Assembly (NCBI GenBank): GCA_017525875.1
Contig: JAFXSG010000042.1
Location: forward strand, 1 to 52,074
Reading direction: 5' to 3'
DNA from: Clostridia bacterium
GTDB lineage: Bacteria > Bacillota > Clostridia > Christensenellales > CAG-138
Length of the DNA: 52,074 nt
Shown here: positions 49,201-52,074 of the stretch, piece after piece
Position numbering within the stretch: the stretch's first letter is position 1
Layout of the letters: each line of letters starts with the position of its first letter
Made by a program: the position numbers and the translations under genes
Notes under the pieces: model-generated
Database searches by the model: none
What the model was told of the DNA's origin: nothing
Seen by the model: only the letters and a program-made list of their open reading frames with translations

Positions 49201-50161
49201 AATCACCGCAGCGACCGAGGATGGGGGATACGAGCTCTCATTCCGCATCACAGTCACAAACGACGGAACGACTCTCTACGCTTACAGAAACAACGGCATC
49301 GAGAAAGCAAACGACTGGATCCGCTTCTCAGATGTTACTCCCGCTCAGCTTACATCACTTTGGGATGCGCAGCAGGAGATCTACGGCGCGGCCTATTATG
49401 ACGGCGGCCTGTACATATCCTACCGCTTCGGCGGGCTTGTGAGGGCGGATATCGAAACGGGTGAATACACAGTTATCGGTATCCCACAGAGCGGCTATCA
49501 GGCATGGGGCATGACCTATGACTACAGCCTGAACGCCATGTTCGCCCTGGTCTATAACGAATCGACCGGCGGGCTGTGTCTTGCAAAGGTGGATCTTGAA
49601 ACCGCGCAGTACTATGATTTCGCGGAGTTCACTGGCGCATCCAACATAAAGACGATCGCTGCGGGACGCGACGGACTCTATGCGTTGGACGATACCGGCA
49701 GACTGCTGACGGTGGACGAAAACGGCGAGTGCACCGCCGTGCTTTCACTCGGTATCGAGCTGCCGTTCCTGACTGCGCTTGCCTACGATTATTCAACCGA
49801 TACATTCATCTGGTGTCAGAACTGCTGGGGCTTCAATCAGGACAGCTATCTGGTGCGCCTCGATCCCGAAAGCGGTGCTCGCGAGTACCTCGGTGTAATC
49901 GGCGAAGGCGGCAACCAACCCATTATGACTGCGCTCACGCTGATACCGAATGAAGGCGATCTGCCGGGCTCCGTTCTTCCCGGCGACAGTGACCTTGACG
50001 GCACTGTCACGCTTATCGATGCTCTGCTTGCAGCAAGGCATTCGATGGGCCTTATCGAGCTTGAGGGCGATGCTTTCAGGGCTGCGGACGTCATTACAAA
50101 CGACATTGTAAACATGGATGATGCTATGACTATCATGAGAATGGCTTTGGGACTGATCTGA
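46289..50161 (+). CDS. Giant secreted repeat protein: four propeller-like segments, three BIG2 domains, dockerin
   Basis: 1290 residues; ATG 46289 (GGGAGG 9 nt upstream; ATG 46292 also possible). Signal peptide to about residue 35. The body is a ~316-residue unit repeated: a segment with blade-like motifs (MTYDYRTDSIYWA, VDPETAQCASLGI, ITTISAGR), then a BIG2 domain. BIG2 domains start near residues 277, 594 and 908 (VTWASSNENVASVNENGVVTG); propeller-like segments lie at about 40-265, 360-585, 680-900 and 985-1220. A dockerin (LPGDSDLDGTVTLIDALLAA, about 1230-1290) ends it. Likely a surface-attached binding protein; no catalytic motif is evident. Confidence 0.8.
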   Translation: MMIGNHTFKKAVSLFIAAFMLCTCCMGVFSGIVNAESVHEKDAGTVLYAFRSWSEIAEEQRDFVTFSTNDLENVTSLWPYSAGMMAAEYYDGTLYVVDENLGFSAVNVDDGTAQSIRSLDVLVNDMTYDYTSGNMLFLTFSYAVNAKQIGRIDLETGETTVLGTFPANINMTTISAGRESGVLYGVDGSGAVYSFDVYGNCTQIADTGFTTVYGSSSTYCYADDKLYWEHNPGQDIVCIDPATGDVNVLGSMPHYTTLTGITTIPDPEDLPELDAGHSVTDVILNVNELLLAPGVSKPLSVTIVPFDAENQEVTWASSNENVASVNENGVVTGVSAGEATITVTSVDGGCTDACFVRVTDETIDFLAYRLYAENGPYGDYIAFTDVQPEVVQSKWQGAFELYGSEYVNGVLYGSDYINSRFVTIDVETGEMTAVGYCPYAFTALSYDYEAQVMYGIAYANGMNQTIFAIDTDTAELTTICTVRGDESFYAFIHARNGNFYGINGNGQLCIIDDHGFVEAVGQTPYENIFSVQSMTYDYRTDSIYWANAPGGELLKVDPETAQCASLGIIGSGIQFTALTIVRDEAYSPAPVNSFPVTGVRVEPTAITLAPGVGEQLNALVYPWNADNNAVTWTSSAPSVATVDENGFVTGVNGGTAIITVTTVDGGFTATAEITVLADGIELRGSRVYSNGSYGDLVKFTDYELPAIISLGYPRSEVYAGEYFDGVYYAFAQQTRLLFAIDQATGTSRIVGPCYYDIYEMAYDYTTGNMYCMVLVDGIKQLARLDINTAEITLVGAFDAPSEIITLSGSRSGCFYGISFNGDLYRIDANAHCELVGPTGFVANFLQSMTYDYRTDSIYWAQYPDGLLVKVDPETGAGVSLGAMQDAPEIGGLYTVCREQDLPERLPGVPVSGIHSTLDSAKLAPGGVTLLAVTVEPFNAENRNVIWTSSDASVASVNGSGLVTAYSEGEAVITAATEDGGYELSFRITVTNDGTTLYAYRNNGIEKANDWIRFSDVTPAQLTSLWDAQQEIYGAAYYDGGLYISYRFGGLVRADIETGEYTVIGIPQSGYQAWGMTYDYSLNAMFALVYNESTGGLCLAKVDLETAQYYDFAEFTGASNIKTIAAGRDGLYALDDTGRLLTVDENGECTAVLSLGIELPFLTALAYDYSTDTFIWCQNCWGFNQDSYLVRLDPESGAREYLGVIGEGGNQPIMTALTLIPNEGDLPGSVLPGDSDLDGTVTLIDALLAARHSMGLIELEGDAFRAADVITNDIVNMDDAMTIMRMALGLI

Positions 50162-50280
50162 TAAACTGATTTGGCCGGTGCATTTACCTGCTCCTGTCAG
50201 ATCCGAAAGGCTTATATTGACGTACGCAAGCCCCATCGATACGCTCGCCGGGGCTTGCATACGGATTAGAGCTATCGTTA

Positions 50281-50309
50281 TTGCTAAAAATCAGCAAAAG
50301 GATTATAAT
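50281..50309 (+). promoter_or_regulatory. Promoter of the ArsR-type regulator gene
   Basis: TTGCTA (50281-50286), 17-bp spacer, TATAAT (50304-50309), 40 bp before the GTG start. Confidence 0.75.
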
Positions 50310-50348
50310 CGAATGGTAAAACCATTGTTTATAAACGGAGGTGCTCTT

Positions 50349-51458
50349 GTGGTCACCATTGTTAACGAGCCGATAATTGCGGCTGAAACAGTCGAACTGC
50401 TTTACCGGTATGCCAACGGTATCGGCTTCGGCGGAACAATGAACGATTTCATACGTAAACACTCCTCGAAAAAGGACGAAGCATGGCCTGCTTACGTTGC
50501 AGCCAAGGCGGAAATGCTTTCCGGAATATCGGATCGCGTTTGCGCAGGGCTTGATCCAAAGGACCCAATGCTGCAGTATTATTTTAACGGTTACAGCTAC
50601 GCTTCTTCCTCGGATAAATGCTGCCTCGCTCAGCTAATGATTTGGATCCTCTCCGCATATAAGCCGGATTTTGACGAGCACATGCTGGCCTTGAAGTCCA
50701 AATGGCGCTCAAAGCTTGAAGATCGGGATTCGGTGATGCTCTCTCCTGGCATCTCCTTTGAATGCGATAACGGCGACAAATGGCACGCGGAGCTTGTGGA
50801 AAGGATAGATGCGCTGCAGTATCCGGAGGACTTCCGCTGGCGGCTCTTCAAACTGATATCCAACCCGGAGCTGTATATTGACGAGCTCGCCGCGCTCATC
50901 CGTCCAGTCGCAATGCGCCTTGACGCGGAGCTTAAAAAGCTCACCGGTGAAGCGCATGCTTTTGAAACGTACTGGAACGGCTATTTTGACCGGCATCCGT
51001 ATTCGGAGTTCTCTCGCGTTTTTTGCCATGTGGATTCACAGTTCGCAGCAGATCAACATCTTTTTATCTATATGGGGCTTATGAATCCCACGTCCGTGAT
51101 ATCCGAAATGAGTGCGAGCGGAGCGGAAAAATGGTACGCACAGGTGGGTTGGATGCTCGATGAGGATATAGCAAGAACCTCTGAAACTATGTTGTCTGAC
51201 GAGGTCTGCGATATTCTCAAGGTGCTGAGCGATAAAAGCAAGTTTGCGATACTCCGTGAGACGGGCGATTCTCCCCGCTACGGTGTTGAGCTCGCTGAAA
51301 AGCTCGGGCTGACCGGCGCAACGATATCAAGGCATATGAACACCCTGTTTAACTGCGGCTTTATAACCGCGGAAAAGACAAATACCAAGGTATTCTACCG
51401 TGCAAACAAGGAACGTATAGCGGAGTTTTTGCGAACACTGCAGGATGAACTTTTATAA
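50349..51458 (+). CDS. Large ArsR-like transcriptional regulator
   Basis: 369 residues from GTG 50349, with GGAGG (50337-50341) 7 nt upstream; longer starts are upstream of the promoter. The C-terminal ~85 residues form an ArsR-type winged helix (LSDEVCDILKVLSDKSKFAI, GVELAEKLGLTGATISRHMN, FITAEKTNTKVFYRA). The ~280-residue N-terminal part is helical, with no recognised ligand motif; this long-N architecture is found among uncharacterised clostridial regulators. It has no partner gene adjacent, so targets are unknown. Confidence 0.8.
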   Translation: MVTIVNEPIIAAETVELLYRYANGIGFGGTMNDFIRKHSSKKDEAWPAYVAAKAEMLSGISDRVCAGLDPKDPMLQYYFNGYSYASSSDKCCLAQLMIWILSAYKPDFDEHMLALKSKWRSKLEDRDSVMLSPGISFECDNGDKWHAELVERIDALQYPEDFRWRLFKLISNPELYIDELAALIRPVAMRLDAELKKLTGEAHAFETYWNGYFDRHPYSEFSRVFCHVDSQFAADQHLFIYMGLMNPTSVISEMSASGAEKWYAQVGWMLDEDIARTSETMLSDEVCDILKVLSDKSKFAILRETGDSPRYGVELAEKLGLTGATISRHMNTLFNCGFITAEKTNTKVFYRANKERIAEFLRTLQDELL

Positions 51459-51620
51459 TAACGGTGCACTTTTTGCGCATTCTGCCTCGAAAAGGCGTGC
51501 TTTTCACCTTTCTTCGGGCGATATTAGACCAGCAATACAGGCTCCGGAGCGGTCAAAATGCCGCTTTAGGGCCCTTTTATATGTAAAAAACGGCTGAAAA
51601 AGCCCATTTTTCCGGTGTAC

Positions 51621-51657
51621 TTTTTATCTATCTTTACGGCGCAAGGATAGATAAAAA
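51621..51657. terminator. Bidirectional terminator with 12-bp stem
   Basis: TTTTTATCTATC (51621-51632) pairs exactly with GATAGATAAAAA (51646-51657). It lies between the ArsR gene and the tRNA fragments and could serve either direction. Confidence 0.8.
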
Positions 51658-51661
51658 AGGG

Positions 51662-51680
51662 GCGGGCAAGAGGACTTGAA
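51662..51680 (-). other. tRNA 3'-end fragment, copy 1
   Basis: On the minus strand TTCAAGTCCTCTTGCCCGC has a T-loop (TTCAAGT), T-stem half and the 3' acceptor strand TGCCCGC of a tRNA. GAGG upstream completes the T-stem. No D or anticodon arm follows, so it is a fragment, possibly left by an element integrating at a tRNA gene. Confidence 0.6.
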
Positions 51681-51753
51681 CCTCAAAAAGCCTGATAATC
51701 ATTGACTTTTTTGAACCGACGGAAAATCTTGTAATAATCCAATCAAACATTGC

Positions 51754-51772
51754 GCGGGCAAGAGGACTTGAA
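51754..51772 (-). other. tRNA 3'-end fragment, copy 2
   Basis: Exact 19-nt copy of the fragment at 51662-51680, 92 bp away. Between the copies I see no gene, only AT-rich sequence. The pair looks like att-site debris. Confidence 0.6.
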
Positions 51773-51797
51773 TGTAGGATAAACAACATTGAACATT

Positions 51798-52074
51798 TCA
51801 CGCCTGTCCCTCTCTTATGCCGGCTATGATGCCGCAGCAGAGCGAAGCCATGCTTTCGGGCGGCTCCTTCTTGCCGCCCTTTATCCACCTTTGGATTATC
51901 GAGAATATGGCGGAGATGCAGGCCGTATTCATGTAGGCGGAGGAGGGATTCTCGTCGCCTATGATGGAGTCCACCTGCTCGTCCGTCAGCAGGGGATGCC
52001 CGATGTTTATAAGCCAGCCGAGCTCCACGCTGTTCTTACCCGCTTCGGTAAACGCCTGCGTCATCCACTCCATC
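51798..52074 (-). CDS. C-terminal part of a TetR-like regulator (start beyond window)
   Basis: The frame runs off the right edge. Its last ~91 residues (EWMTQAFTEAGKNSVELGWL, CISAIFSIIQRWIKGGKKEPPESMASL) resemble the ligand-binding C-terminal domain of TetR/AcrR regulators (RWIKGGKKEPPE is a common ending). Nothing upstream is visible, so the DNA-binding part is not shown. Confidence 0.55.
   Translation of the reverse strand, partial: MEWMTQAFTEAGKNSVELGWLINIGHPLLTDEQVDSIIGDENPSSAYMNTACISAIFSIIQRWIKGGKKEPPESMASLCCGIIAGIREGQA

Overview
The window reads as chromosome of an anaerobic Bacillota, class Clostridia, probably an uncultured gut or rumen lineage. This is inferred from the strong AGGAGG-type ribosome binding sites, frequent TTG starts, the housekeeping pair dnaG-rpoD, an IreB-type regulator, ATP-dependent PEP carboxykinase, a DUF421/DUF4363 pair and several secreted dockerin proteins. 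I cannot name a species. Most of the window is GC-rich and dense; about 36.1-46.2 kb is more AT-rich, full of broken genes and looks transferred.

Layout. 0-5 kb: the tail of one dockerin protein, then two tandem secreted zinc metallopeptidases (HEYQH) ending in dockerins. 5-9 kb, minus strand: degV-pckA and larC. 9-13 kb: a DUF368 polyprenyl-phosphate transporter family protein, a DNA methyltransferase and a MATE exporter. 13-16 kb: ireB with an overlapping aldo/keto reductase-ferredoxin fusion, an ECF sigma factor with a probable membrane partner, and tRNA-Thr. 16-26.7 kb: cell-envelope and information genes (VanW protein, PrsA-like lipoprotein, DUF421/DUF4363, dnaG, rpoD, L,D-transpeptidase, a membrane-anchored DnaQ-like exonuclease). 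26.7-30 kb: a lipoprotein pullulanase (minus) and a DNPH1-like nucleotide hydrolase. 30-32 kb: a consensus promoter, a ~270-nt structured leader, and a AAA+ ATPase carrying an RNA-polymerase alpha-CTD-like domain. 32-35.6 kb: a dockerin protein with repeated beta-sandwich domains and a DUF2804 protein. 35.6-36.1 kb: three tandem ~185-bp structured repeats.

36.1-44.4 kb: a candidate island bracketed by ~52-bp imperfect direct repeats. It holds a BREX pglX fragment with an internal stop, then an iron/redox-stress cluster: DUF134-NifX fusion, TetR, ferritin-like protein, iron-sulfur flavoprotein, OhrR-like MarR, glutathione peroxidase, frameshifted DtxR/MntR, MmcQ/YjbR, metallo-beta-lactamase-rubredoxin fusion and an internally deleted Bcp peroxiredoxin. 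Several operator-like dyads and long perfect hairpins sit between these genes. 44.4-46.2 kb: gene debris. 46.2-50.2 kb: a 1290-residue secreted protein with four propeller-like segments, three BIG2 domains and a dockerin. 50.3-52 kb: an ArsR-type regulator, two tRNA 3'-end fragments, and the end of a TetR-like gene.

The best candidate for something undescribed is the unit at 29.93-32.09 kb: promoter, two-part structured leader RNA, then the alpha-CTD/AAA+ fusion, in which most of the residues that contact DNA in RNA polymerase alpha are kept. The 185-bp repeat array and the hairpin-rich redox island are next.
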